Shown here: piece by piece, positions 36,202-47,500 of the stretch | Position numbering within the stretch: position 1 is the stretch's first letter | Layout: each line of letters opens with the position of its first letter | Assembly: GCF_963678635.1 (NCBI RefSeq) | Contig: NC_087067.1 | Coordinates: 10,585,716 to 10,649,715, forward strand | Direction of reading: 5' to 3' | Length of the DNA stretch: 64,000 bases | Source of the DNA: Symsagittifera roscoffensis | Lineage: Eukaryota > Xenacoelomorpha > Acoela > Convolutidae | Notes under the pieces: model-generated | What the model saw: the letters and a program-made list of their open reading frames with translations, nothing else | Databases searched by the model: none | Told to the model about the DNA's origin: nothing | Position numbers and translations under genes: made by a program

Positions 36202-37834
36202 ATGCCAGTTGACTATCGCAAGTGGGACCATATTGAGGTCTCCGATGATGAAGACGATACGCATCCCAACATTGATACACCCAGTTTATACAGATGGAGG
36301 CATCAAGCCCGCGTTGAAAGAATGGAGACAATGAAACAAAAAGAGGAAAACTTTCAATTTGAATGGAAAGAATGGGAATGTGACTATAGAAAGGCTGAAA
36401 GTGAGTTAATGGAAGCTAAGAACAGCAACCAGGATGATAAAGTTCAAAAGTTGGAGGCAAAAATCAATTCTTTGAAAGAGAAGAAACGTGAGCTCGACAA
36501 GAAGAAAGAAGAATTGGAAACTGAAAAGCGAAAGCAACCCTTAAATGTAGACACACTATCTACTCCAGGCTTCACATCATCTCGTGTCAACACAGCTTCG
36601 CTCGATCACGAAGACAGGACTAAGGAGATATCAGAAGATGAAAAAGCAAAACGCCAAATAGAGTTCAATAAAAAGTGGGGTAAAAAGATTAAAGAGTTTG
36701 GAATGATGAACAAGCCGACTGATAGTCAAGCTTTTTTGACAAAGAACCCCGATCTCGTATGCGAGGAAACGGCTAATTATTTAACTTTGTGGTGCATTGA
36801 CTTAGCTGTAGAAGAGAAGTTTGCGCTAATGGAACAAGTTTCCAGTCAAGTTATTTCTATGCAATATATGCTAACATTGGGAAAAGAATTGAAACTGGAC
36901 CCTAGAGCTGCAGTGAGACCATTTTATGACCGTTTGAACAAAGTGAACCAGGAGTACATGGACGTTTTCAATGATGAAGTGAGTGCATTCCGAACCAGAA
37001 TCAGAAATCGGGCCAAAGAGAGAATCGAAGAAGCGATGAAAGAAGTAGAAGAGGAGGAAAGGCAGAAAAGACTTGGTTAGCATTTTTTTAAATTAGAATG
37101 AATAAAATGAAAAAAGTTCTCGGAAATGTAGTAGAATTTTTAATGTTGATCAAATTGGTTTTTTAAGGGCTGTAATATATACACCGCTTCACACGTTGAC
37201 GTAGTTGAATTACCGTTTGTACTAGTTCTTTCGAGAGTGGTCGGAACAAAAGGACCCTCATTTACCGTCAATTTCTGCGCCGTCCGTTTAATTTGCGTGA
37301 GAATACGCGCGAAAATTTTATTTTTTAAATTCTTTTTGGAAAGGTTTGACCGAAAAAATGCGTCATTTTGGTGCGCGCTCACTCTGAAAATTTGGCGCTG
37401 AGTGACCTTGAGAAAAGTAGAAGTACCAAATAGGGATCCTATGGATGTAGAAGTACCAAATGGGGATCCTTTTTGGTAGTGTGGGGGTCAAAATTCCTGA
37501 GAGGGGGACTCTCTGCCCAACCTAGTTTTGCTAATGATTGACTCTTCTAGGGCCCGGAGGCTTAGACCCCGTTGAAGTGTACGAAGAATTGCCAGATGAC
37601 CTCAAGAAGTGTTTTGACACGAAGGATATTCAGATGTTGAAAGACACTTTTGAAAAGTATGAACCAGCCGAGGCGCAAGTGTTGCTGAAAAAATGCATTG
37701 ATAGCGGACTTTGGGTACCCGACAAGAATGCAGCGGCTTCTGAGGAAAAAGAGGACGAAGAAACTGCAGTTGAGGGTCAAGGAGACAATGAATACGCAAC
37801 TGTTTCGAACGAAGAAAAGGCAGATTTGGCATAA
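36202..37834 (+). CDS. CDC37: Hsp90 co-chaperone Cdc37
   Basis: Two exons, 36202-37075 and 37551-37834, joined in phase (donor GTTAGC, acceptor TTCTAG), give 385 residues, the usual length. Cdc37 loads protein kinases onto Hsp90 in the cytosol. The N-terminus shows the conserved DYRKWDHIEVSDDED, with the CK2-type phosphoserine at residue 14 and the HPNID motif needed for kinase clients. A coiled coil covers about 35-115. The middle Hsp90-binding domain starts near 150 (WGKKIKEF, then NPDLVCEETANYLTLWC). Exon 2 carries GGLDPVEVYEELP and CIDSGLWVPD, and ends in an acidic tail. The intron holds a MITE-like repeat. The stop is only 285 nt before the NECAP ATG on the same strand. Confidence 0.96.
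37160..37545. repeat. MITE-like repeat within the CDC37 intron
   Basis: It contains GTAGAAGTACCAAATGGGGATCC-type words twice (about 37418 and 37448), GTGCGCGCTCACTCTGAAAA, and a GAGGGGGACTCTCTGCC end. These match elements of the MITE at 52986-53614 (AAGTACCAAAGGTGGGACC, GCGCGCGCTCCC) and of the repeat in the PHD gene intron at 61003-61250. It occupies most of the 475-nt intron. Confidence 0.5.
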
Positions 37835-38119
37835 TTTTGATGATCTAATTTAAGCACAAAAAGAGAACGTGGAGGCACTGCACTGTTTACCAACTGAATG
37901 ATACCCTAAATTGTATTTTGCTTGATATGTTGAGATTTTTTTTACCAGTAGTCAATTTTACGATAAATATGTCAAATATTATTGTTATGTCAGATTAATT
38001 TGATAAAGTTAAACAGCCTTTTTTTGGAAAAAAAATATAGCTCCCCTTAAAGCTGGAAATGTGAAGTTAAATGAAATGCGACTTTAAATGAATGTTTTTT
38101 TTTTTTCGATTTCAGAAGC
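37835..38119 (+). other. Short CDC37-NECAP intergenic region with acceptor-like site
   Basis: 285 nt of AT-rich DNA; no canonical AATAAA is seen. It ends in a long poly-T tract and ATTTCAG (AG 38114-38115), only 4 nt before the NECAP ATG. This is the arrangement expected of a trans-spliced downstream cistron in an operon. Confidence 0.5.
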
Positions 38120-39175
38120 ATGGATGCAGACTACGAAAGTATTCTGCTTGTAAAAAACGAAGTTTTCGTTTATCAGATTCCACCTAGGACCAGTAACAGG
38201 AACTATCGAGCTGCAGATTGGAAGCTGGAGACCCCCCAATGGACGGGAAGAATGCGCCTCATATCCAAATCAGATAAACTCTTCCTCAAATTAGAAGACC
38301 GCGACTCTTCCGTCCTGTTTGCACAATGTCCAATAGAAGAGTATCCAGGGCCTGCAATTGAACCAGTGTCTGACTCGAGTCGTTATTTTGTGATCCGAGT
38401 TGTGAGTGACAAAGGCGACAAGGCTTTTATTGGAATTGGTTTTGCAGACCGAGGAGATTCTTTTGATCTTAATGTAACGCTACAAGATCACTTCAAGAAG
38501 TTAAAGGCACCAGATTTTGCACAATGTTCAGAAGCGGACTCTCATGCTCCGAAACTTGATCTTAGCTTGAAAGCGGGGGAGACAATTAAAATAAATATCG
38601 GAGGTAAAGGCGAGAGTAGTAGACCGAAAAGACCTCAAGGCAGTTCATTAGGAGGTGGAATTGGTCTTCTTCCGCCACCCCCGGGACCGAGTAGTAGAAA
38701 TAGAGGCGGGACAACTCAGCCTCTGTCACCGCCACCGACTAGTGGTGTTGCTTCGACCGGAACTAGTCACAGCAATGTTGCTGCTTTTGGATCCCCGTCG
38801 ACAGCGCCAACAACATCTGCAGCCAAAACTAACGACGATTGGTCAGATTTTTTGTAAGTTTTGGTACGAATTGTTTTGTTTTGTGTAACTGATGTACATG
38901 GCGGCGTTAAAGAAAAAATAATTAGAAGTGTCATTGAATAAAATAAACTTCATCAGATTGAGTTAACTTCACAAATGGTAAACTTTATCAGGTTAATAAA
39001 TATTTATCTGATGAAATCATGAATTCCATCCCTATCAAAATGTTCGTGCATATTTCGTCGGTCGAGAATTATAAATTATTTCAGAGGTCAACCAGCTGCA
39101 AATCAAGGTCCTAAAGGTTCCCAGCCGCCTGCAAGTTCTGCCACGCCTTTCGAGGATCCACTGCTGCAATTTTAG
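38120..39175 (+). CDS. NECAP: NECAP, adaptin-ear-binding coat-associated protein
   Basis: Two exons, 38120-38853 and 39085-39175 (donor GTAAGT, acceptor TTTCAG), give 274 residues, the family length. NECAP binds the AP-2 ear and clathrin coats in endocytosis. The N-terminal PHear domain (about 1-135) is clear: [59 protein letters not shown], and LQDHF. A Pro/Ser-rich linker follows ([22 protein letters not shown]). A WSDF (WxxF-type AP-2 ear ligand) stands at the end of exon 1, and the protein ends LLQF. Without splicing, the first exon would read into TAA within the donor. The gene lies tightly downstream of CDC37. Confidence 0.95.
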
Positions 39176-40569
39176 CCAGCCACGAATGCTTGTCTCCGAT
39201 TTGCACCAGATAACTTGATTGAAATTGGAATGTAACAATTGCTGTATAATTTCCTGTAGCCCCCTCTTCCCTTCCTTCCTCTGTATCTGGTCTGAAAATA
39301 GAACATTGTTGTAATTTTGCTAGCAATCAATTATTACTTAATCTGATTTGCAGATGTTCGATTTATTGTGTTAGAAGTAGTTTCTGAAAATACAAATATT
39401 TATAATTTGATTCGTATTCGCTTTCAAAGTCTTTGAATGTTATCTTATCAACTTTGTAGTCTAAAGCAAAAAATAGCACCAAATGCAGACCTTTTGAATG
39501 GCGAGGGTATCGAATTCCCGAGAGGGGAGTACGCGTTCCCTTAAATTCAATACTGGCCTTCTTTTGTTGTCGGTTTTGTAGACGCTAGTGTCAAGAAGAC
39601 AAAAGGAATAACGAAATAAAAGATCTCTATAAATAAAATTTTCCAATAAAAAACAAGGGTAGCCATTTGCTGTGCAATTTCCACTGAATATCCTACGATA
39701 AAGTATATAAACTTAGAAGTGCTTAAGACGTGGGAGGTAGTTCCATTAGGTAACAATCTGCAAGATTGCGGACATAATAGCTAAAAATAGCTTGAAAATT
39801 TCTGTTCAGTTGAAGATGAAGTTCACCCTTTCCTTTGAGTAAGTTATTCTGATAAACGGAAAAATTTATTCTTTCTCGAAATAAAATATTTTTTTTTCGG
39901 ACGCCGAATTACGAATTTTAACTCATATGTGGCCAAATAGAGTATTAGATTAAATGCATATTAATAATTTGATACTTTATTTGGTTCAATACGAGGTGAG
40001 GTACCTCAAATTGCGAAAAGCTCATTCACGCTATATTTTTTTTAGTTAACCAGCCTGAGTAGTCCTAACCCTGAGGTTAATTATTTTAGTTTAACTAAGC
40101 TAAGATATATTGCTTGAGTGATGTCCTCGGAACAAAAATGTTGTTTGTTAGTTATTTGTTGTTGTTTCAATAGTTTTCTTGAGTAAATATTGCCAAGTTT
40201 TCAATCAAAATTGGAATTTATTTTCGATTTACTTATTGCGATGTGAAATCAAATTATTTGCATCTTTTGATTGATTTTGCGTAGGGCTTCACCAGAATGT
40301 GTGAGACCATTAACCTCAAAGGATGGAAATCACGAGTTCTCGATTGCTGTTTTTTTTCTCGCAGTTTCAGTTATTGCTTCCGAAATGAATAAAGCGTCGG
40401 TTTGACCTCGTGGGTTCATGGTCGAAACGTCATGTTCTGAAAATCCAAAAAATGAAACGTTGGTTACACTAGTGATCAGATTAGTGTGCTATAGGAACCT
40501 TCTTTTTTCTCTAACCTAACTCGCAAATAAAAGTGTTCACTTATTTGGTTTGTAATTTCGACTTGTTTC
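39176..40569. other. Intergenic DNA, no gene seen
   Basis: AT-rich sequence after NECAP. Short open frames on both strands have no motifs or codon bias. No RNA gene is recognised. Confidence 0.6.
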
Positions 40570-40632
40570 GATGCTATGAAATTTCCAATGCTACAGGAAA
40601 TTTCACTGTAGCATTGGAAATTGCATAGCATC
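40570..40632. repeat. 27-bp near-perfect hairpin
   Basis: GATGCTATGAAATTTCCAAT and the following seven bases (40570-40596) pair with 40606-40632, with one mismatch; the loop is nine bases (GAAATTTCA). It is intergenic. It could be a miRNA-type precursor or a small foldback insertion; nothing decides between these. Confidence 0.7.
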
Positions 40633-40673
40633 TGTTCTATTCTTGCTTTTGTGGCTTGTGTTTGGTGCCTTTT

Positions 40674-40760
40674 AAGCGTCCGTGAGTGAGTGGTTAGTGT
40701 GTGAGACTCATAATCTCCAGGTTGCAGGGTCGAATCTCAGACCTAGCCGATTTTTTTTTT
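40674..40760 (+). repeat. tRNA-like sequence (probable tRNA-derived SINE or pseudogene)
   Basis: An A-box-like AGTGAGTGGTTAGTG is followed by an anticodon-type hairpin GAGA-CTCATAA-TCTC, and a B-box-like GGGTCGAATCT at about 40727, then a poly-T tract. The acceptor ends do not pair and the T-stem is poor, so this is not a functional tRNA. Confidence 0.45.
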
Positions 40761-43700
40761 ACTAATACGGGGCTTATTTCTATTTTTCTTTATTGTTCTC
40801 GTTAGTGTTTGCGAAGCGAAGTTTTGCTTCTGTGTTAAAACTTAGCGACCAAGGCGTTCAAAATTTGAAATCAGCAATTTCCATACTAAATGTTTTGTAG
40901 CTTGCTAATACTGTTTGTTATCCTCTGAAACGTAAAAATTTGCTATCGCTCAATTAATTTCCATTGCTGCCTCTGTTTATTATAAGAAAGAAAGGTTATC
41001 TTTCCTATTTCAAAGAATTTTCCGTATTTTTCATATTTTATTTAAAGATTGGTATTGAAATTGGCAACTGAAATGTCACCTCTTCACACAAAATTATTCC
41101 AATTAACTGTATGTTCAAAACTTTTTCAGTAAAAGGAAGAGTATAAATAACTGGATGATGATGAATATGAAACAAATTTCAGACAAAAATTGAATTAAGG
41201 CATTTTTCGATATGGGAGGGGATGGACGAAAGGCCTGATTGATGTCTAGCCGAAACACAATTTATAGTCAAAATTTGAAACAGGCAGGCATGATTAGACA
41301 GCATTTATAGACCAATAAAAGCGCCACGAAAAATGATTAGGCGTGATTAGACATCATTTATAGATCAATAAAAGCGTCACAGAAAAGTATGTATACATTA
41401 ACAAAAACTACTAAGTTTAATCCGCTGGGGAGGTTGTCCCCGTCAAGAAAAGATATAGCAGTACTTGATAGTGAACATATATTCATTCAATCTAATAAAC
41501 ACAAAAAATATGATCAACAAATGTTCAATATTTCTCACATTCTTAAATTCTTCTTTTTTACACCAAAAAAGGTCACAGATTCCATGATGCTTTGCTACTG
41601 ATATCATAGCATCCACTAACTGAAGTGAGTTACTGTATTTTAACTAAATGAATCACTCTTTTGAAAAAGTGGTATCGTGATCGAAACACCGTGGTGTCAT
41701 TTTGCCTTGTTTTTTCTTTTAAAGAATCTTAAGTGTTTTTTAATGATTTGTTCAAGCTTTATCATTTTCAGAATTCAACTTCGCAAGTGCACAAAAAGGC
41801 CATTTTTAGCACGTTCTTTAAACTACATTCGCCTGCGGCATTAAAATTTTTAAAAAATGGTGTTTTGGGAGACTTCATAAAATCAATATGGTCTGCCTAA
41901 AAAAATGCTCGCGTTATTTTCAGGTCAATACAAATTTGGCACTCAAGATTCAGTTCAAATTGAATTGAAGACAACCAATTCGATTAAACACTGATTGAAT
42001 GAGCGAAGACTTGAATGTTCCGACTGCCCTTTAACGTCTGTGAAATTTGTAAATTGATGAAAGTGTTTGATTTGTAAATTGATGATTTTTTTCAGTGTTT
42101 TTTTTGAAAAATCTTTCCAACACGCTATATAAAGTTCAAAGTGATGTAATTTGCGTTAAAATAATTTGAAATGATTTCTGAGTAGAAATAAATCATCGCT
42201 TAAGCCTCGATGTACCGCAAATTATTCAAACCACCATAAATTTAGGAAAAATGATTGCAGGTAAAATATCCTTTTAAGTTGAATTTAGGACACCAATACC
42301 TTACAGATGGCATAAAAATTTAGTTCAAAAATGGATATCAAATATGTGAAAACTAAAAAGCAAATCATTCGCAAATATTCGGTCGCTCTCTTGATGTATA
42401 AATGTACCCAAATTATGTCCTTTGTCACTTTGAGGGTTTTCGTTTTTTTTTTTGTTTTTTTCTTGCTCCTGATTCTGGTGTCATATAAATGACCTAAAGA
42501 AAGTTTCATTTGGTATTCCAACCCTTAAGTGAAGGAAATTTGGATTCAGGTGTTTTCCAGTCAAATGTCTTTTATCAAAAAGAAATATTGAACAGGTTCG
42601 TTTTATGAAGAAGGATCAGTTGTGGTGCTGTGATTGAAACTGCAATAAAGCAATTAAAATAAAAGTACATTAAAGAATTTGAGAAAATTCAGCTTCTGAA
42701 CAACTGGCTTCTCATAGTTATCACTTTTTTGCATCGACCAATTTTGTATTCACATGTGCGGCGAATTTCTGGACAGGAATTTTTGTATTCGGTTTTGACT
42801 TAGTTTCCACGCAATGCAAATCAGAACTAAAGAAAAGTACGCGATCGAATGTTCTAGCCGCTATTGAGGCACCATCGTAAATTACGACAGCGCTTCTCGG
42901 CGTCGAGAAAAGCCGGTCTGAATGTTCAAGTTTTCAAGCTCATGGCGCCAAATATTTTCAAATATTGTGTTTTTTTTTCAGCTGTTATCGAGAAACTGAA
43001 ATTTGATTTTTTTGTCAATCGTGATTAGCCAGCATTGTAAGGTTGGAACTTAGGGCTTTATTTACATATTCTCAGGAAAAAATTTTACACAAACTCTGAA
43101 TCATTTGATAACTTTTAATTTATTTTACGTAAAATAAAATGAAGTTTACGTACCCATTGGACGTAGAGGGATTTCCAAGCTGATGACAACAATTGCTTTC
43201 AGGAACAGGTGTTTGTCGGCCAAACTTTAATTTTCAGTGTACCGTGTTTCTGCTTATTTACCAGCTTAGTTTACTTCTATTGTTCGCTTGTTTTCTGCAG
43301 ACTTAATTAACGGATCACCTAAGATAAAGGCTTTTCCTTTTTAAAAATAAAACTACAGGCATTTATACTTTAATTAAAACTGATTTCACTGTGGTCTGGT
43401 TTTGGCAAGTAATTTAATTCTAAGTTTTGGCAATTTTTTTAATGTATGGAATTCGGGTTCTATTTTATGTGAAACTGAAAATTTTCGACTTTGGACTTTC
43501 GTTTCGACTTAGGTCCCGGAGAAAGTTCGGATTCTTTTTGGCATTTTGAAAGCACTTTGTGAAGACATTTATGGCGCAGATAATTTTTTCGAGGATTTTT
43601 TGACCTCATTCTCAATGTTTATATCATAGTCATTCATTGTTCTATCGATAGTGGTGCAAACTCAGCTTAGCTTCTTTGTGGTATTTTACAATAGATGGCA

Positions 43701-44522
43701 GATTCAAATGATAGCAAAATATGCGTAAAATTTGAATTTTTGCACAACGTTTCATCTGGCAGATTGCGGTGTTTACAAAAAATGTTTTAGTGATGCTAGA
43801 TATTTAATACATGCATTAGTCTTATGCATTAGCCAATGATATCTTGAAAAGAAATCTGATTATCCCTCATTACTTCACATATGATTTCTAAAGTTTGAAT
43901 GATTTTTTAAACTGCAGCTTTTTACACAATAAGCGTGGTTCCATGCGATTAGTTTTTTTGTAGCCTATTTGCAAAGTTTAATTGTTACTTTTAAAGTTTT
44001 TGGTTCAATTTTTTAAGTTTACATTGTTTGTCAAACTAGGATTTTCCCACAAACAAGCCAAACGCAGTGTTAAGAGGTCAGGTCATACATATTGATGCAT
44101 AGTTTTTTGCAAAGTTCAATATTTGATTACACTGCAATAATCCTGTTTGAGGTATCTTTTCAGGTGCAAATACCCTTCAACAAAGCTTCTATTTGCCATT
44201 TTCAGTCATGTTTGCGAAATGCAACTTCGCTTCTGCGTGAAAATCTTTTTGCGTGGAAAACTTTTTTATCTTCATCCTACAACTTGAGGTTTTTTCTGCT
44301 CTTTAAAATAATCGTTTATTTTACAGGCAATTGTTGGCTTCTTCTACTTTATGTGGTCTTCATTTTCATAAAAAATTAACATGCAGGTTTTAAAAATTTT
44401 TTAAAATTTTAGGTTTCAGGAAACTTTAGATATATATGTGATTTTTCGACTATTCAAAAGAAATTGTAAAATTTTATCTCTCTGCGGGGCTGTTGGTTTC
44501 CATCTCGGTGACAAATGATTTG
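40761..44522. other. Intergenic DNA with a small tandem duplication at 41288-41393
   Basis: No supported gene in this stretch. A unit of 53 bp (GATTAGACA-CATTTATAGA-CAATAAAAGCG) is repeated at 41288 and 41341 with few differences. A poly-T/C tract ending in TTTCAG (44418-44419) lies about 100 nt before the pirin start and may be an acceptor. Confidence 0.55.
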
Positions 44523-47500
44523 ATGGCCTTGAAATCAGTCGATCAAATTGTAGTTGGAAACGAACAGTCGGAAGGCGTTGGAGCTCGGGTTCGAAGGACG
44601 ATCGGAAGTTACTCGTTGAGACGCTTGGATCCCTTCCTCTTTTTGGATGAGTTCAAAGGCGAGTGGCCCAATGGGTTTCCAGACCATCCTCACAGGGGAT
44701 TCGAAACTGTTTCTTACCTTCTGAAAGGTAAGAGCGATGAAGCGGTTAATTACAGCAGTCGCCCATTGCAGAATGAAAGTTTTCGTGGATAACAACTGTT
44801 TGGTTCATTTAAACGAGTTTCATGTGCTACAACATTACATGACCAGTTGAATGAATGAATATTCTGGGTAGTTATATAAATAGGCTTACAATTCATTTCA
44901 AGTGGTTGTCGCCTTGTGGATAAACAACACAAATGCAAGGAAGTAATAGTAATGTCCACGCTGGAGATGACAGGAATTATTGGTTCGAGCCCGGCCAGGA
45001 CCTGTTCTTTTTGCAAGCTTTTTGAATATTTTTGATCAGAAATTTCATGTTCGGGTTATAGTATCTGATTCGTTTTTGTCGGATTAGTTGCCTTATATTA
45101 GAGTTTGAAAAATATTCAAATTAGTTTAACTTTGGTGAACACTCGGAAATATTTGCATCGGAAGCGACGCGAAGTTCGGCTTCGGCTGCGGAAGTTTTGA
45201 TTTTGAGCTCCTTTATGGAAAAGAAGTAGTTCATGTATCAGTGGCATATCATTGTAATCCAGAGTAGATTCAGTTTATTCCGGCCGCGGTTTTAAAACAA
45301 ACTTCAGATCATGTGTTTTTTGTTTCACGTGGTCAGATGTCTGCACCTGAAATGGTGCAGAAGTTAAGTGACATATCATCGGTTGATATTAACTAGCGAT
45401 CGATAGACAAATTTGTTAGTAAGCTCAATTATGTTAGATTTTGCTAAGCGTTCTACTGTTTAGGAGCGTTTCAACACGAAGACTTCACAGGAGCGGCTGG
45501 TTTGTTAGAAGCCGGAGACGTCCAGTGGATGACTGCGGGTAGAGGTATCGTGCACTCGGAGATACCGGGCAAAAATGCTGGGCCTGTTTGGGGACTACAG
45601 CTCTGGGTCAATTTGAAAGCGAAAGATAAAATGGTGGAACCCAGGTGCGCCTTGAATCTCCTTTTAAAACAACATCAGAAAGTTAATTGAGTCGAGTGAA
45701 GACTTTGAGACGTTTTCGTCTGAAGTAATTTTATTTTAGAACGTTTTATTGCCAAGGAAGCGCAAAATGAAGATTTCAAAACTTGCTTTTCTGGAGTAAT
45801 AATACGGTGTTTTTCACTGTTTTTACACTAGCGTCAGCTTAATGCATTATTAAGAACCTTTTTTTCTACCCTAAGTCGCAAATATTGGTGCCTCTTTTGG
45901 GGCAACTTTGCAGCTTTTTGATAGCATGTGCCTTGGCATTCGAATAGTAATTAGTTAACACAGTGGATGCATTTTAGTTCATTAAATGAACCGAGAAAAA
46001 ACTATTTGTTTTAAACAGCATAACCATAAAAACTTGATTTCAGAATTTTTCTAGCTCAATATATCTTGCAATTTTTTTTACAAATTGCATAATTTAGAAA
46101 ATATGTGGCTTTATGTTTTGCGATTTGTTACATAAAGTTTTTGTGAATACCTTCTGTTTGTTACATTCCAAATGATTACTTGCAAAATTGTGTCTATTTG
46201 TATTTGGTGCCAGTTTTGCTGATTTGCATGGGCAATTTATTAGCATATGATGCTGCCTTAATCGTGACTAGTAGTTGTCGGCTTAATTTAGGCCGTTTAC
46301 AATAGCTTATTTATTCTTAAATTTAGTTTACTCGAGTAAATTATCTTTTGGAGATTTTTATTGCCATTTTGGGAATCAAAAATTCAAAAAAAATTCATTG
46401 AAGTCATTTTTCTTCAAAATCTGGTGTCCTGTTTGTTCATACTACTGTAAATCTAGATTATGACTAAAATATGGTTCTTCTTCAGATCGCCTTATCACAC
46501 CACACAGAAAAAAACTACACTTATTTGAAATTTTTTTCTTGTAGGTTTTTAAAGGCTATGGTCGAAACATGCTACCGGCTATCCTTGTTTAGTTATGGAT
46601 ATTTTTCCAACGTTTTTTTTGCAATAATTGGATAGCAGACGTAAAATTTTAATACTGCGTTGACAGTCTCTATTAGGATTTTTAATGATCTTGGGTTGGC
46701 GTCGAAAATTTGGGCACTCGCCACTCACTGTGCCCCATAGCCAATTATCCAAGAAGTTCAAGTCGGGACTTTGTGGGGTCAGGAGATATTGCACGAGATT
46801 CAGTTTATGAACTTAGCCAGTTAAGCACCTGCTCTGTGCAGTGACAGGTTGCCCCAGCTTGTTAAAACCAAATTCTTGGGAGGTCTCTTCGATTCTCAAT
46901 AGACGGCCAGAATCAATTTTGCTATAATTCAAGTTATGTGACCTGTTCAACTAAATACTCTTGCTGCTCGCATCAAGGAAACAAAACGGTCCTATGGCGG
47001 CGCCTTTGAGAACTCTTACCCAACGTATTACCTTTTTCTTGCCTTGGTGCCGATATTCTATAACCTCGTTAGAGTTGGTCAAGCTACAGTGCCTATCGTC
47101 TTCAGAGTTTGGCGAGGAGTCGAGAATCCATCACTTTTCGTCACTGAACACCTCGGTTTGTTATAAATTATGTTGTCCCAAAAACCATAATGCAAAAGTA
47201 ATCCTCTGAAATTTTGCGCTTTTTCAAGTGTTTGTAGGGTTTAAGTTTGTTTTGGTGACACGCCATGTTTTTGTAATGCTGAGTCGTAACTCGGCGGCAG
47301 CCTGCCGTACAGAGTCGTTTGGGTCGTTCACGGAATGGTCCTTAATCCGTTGTTGATATCTTTGGTCATCTCCGTATTTTCCTTCCTTTTTACCTCCAAC
47401 TGTTTTGGCAAGTGAGTTTCGGAAACGTTACATCACATTCCGAAAGTCCGTCTGTGGTAACAGGTAGTTGGACGTCCTTTGATGTTGTAATAGAGAATAA

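Noticed and set aside
40674..40760. Functional tRNA gene with CAT anticodon
   Set aside because: Acceptor arms do not pair and the T-stem is imperfect; more likely tRNA-derived repeat DNA.
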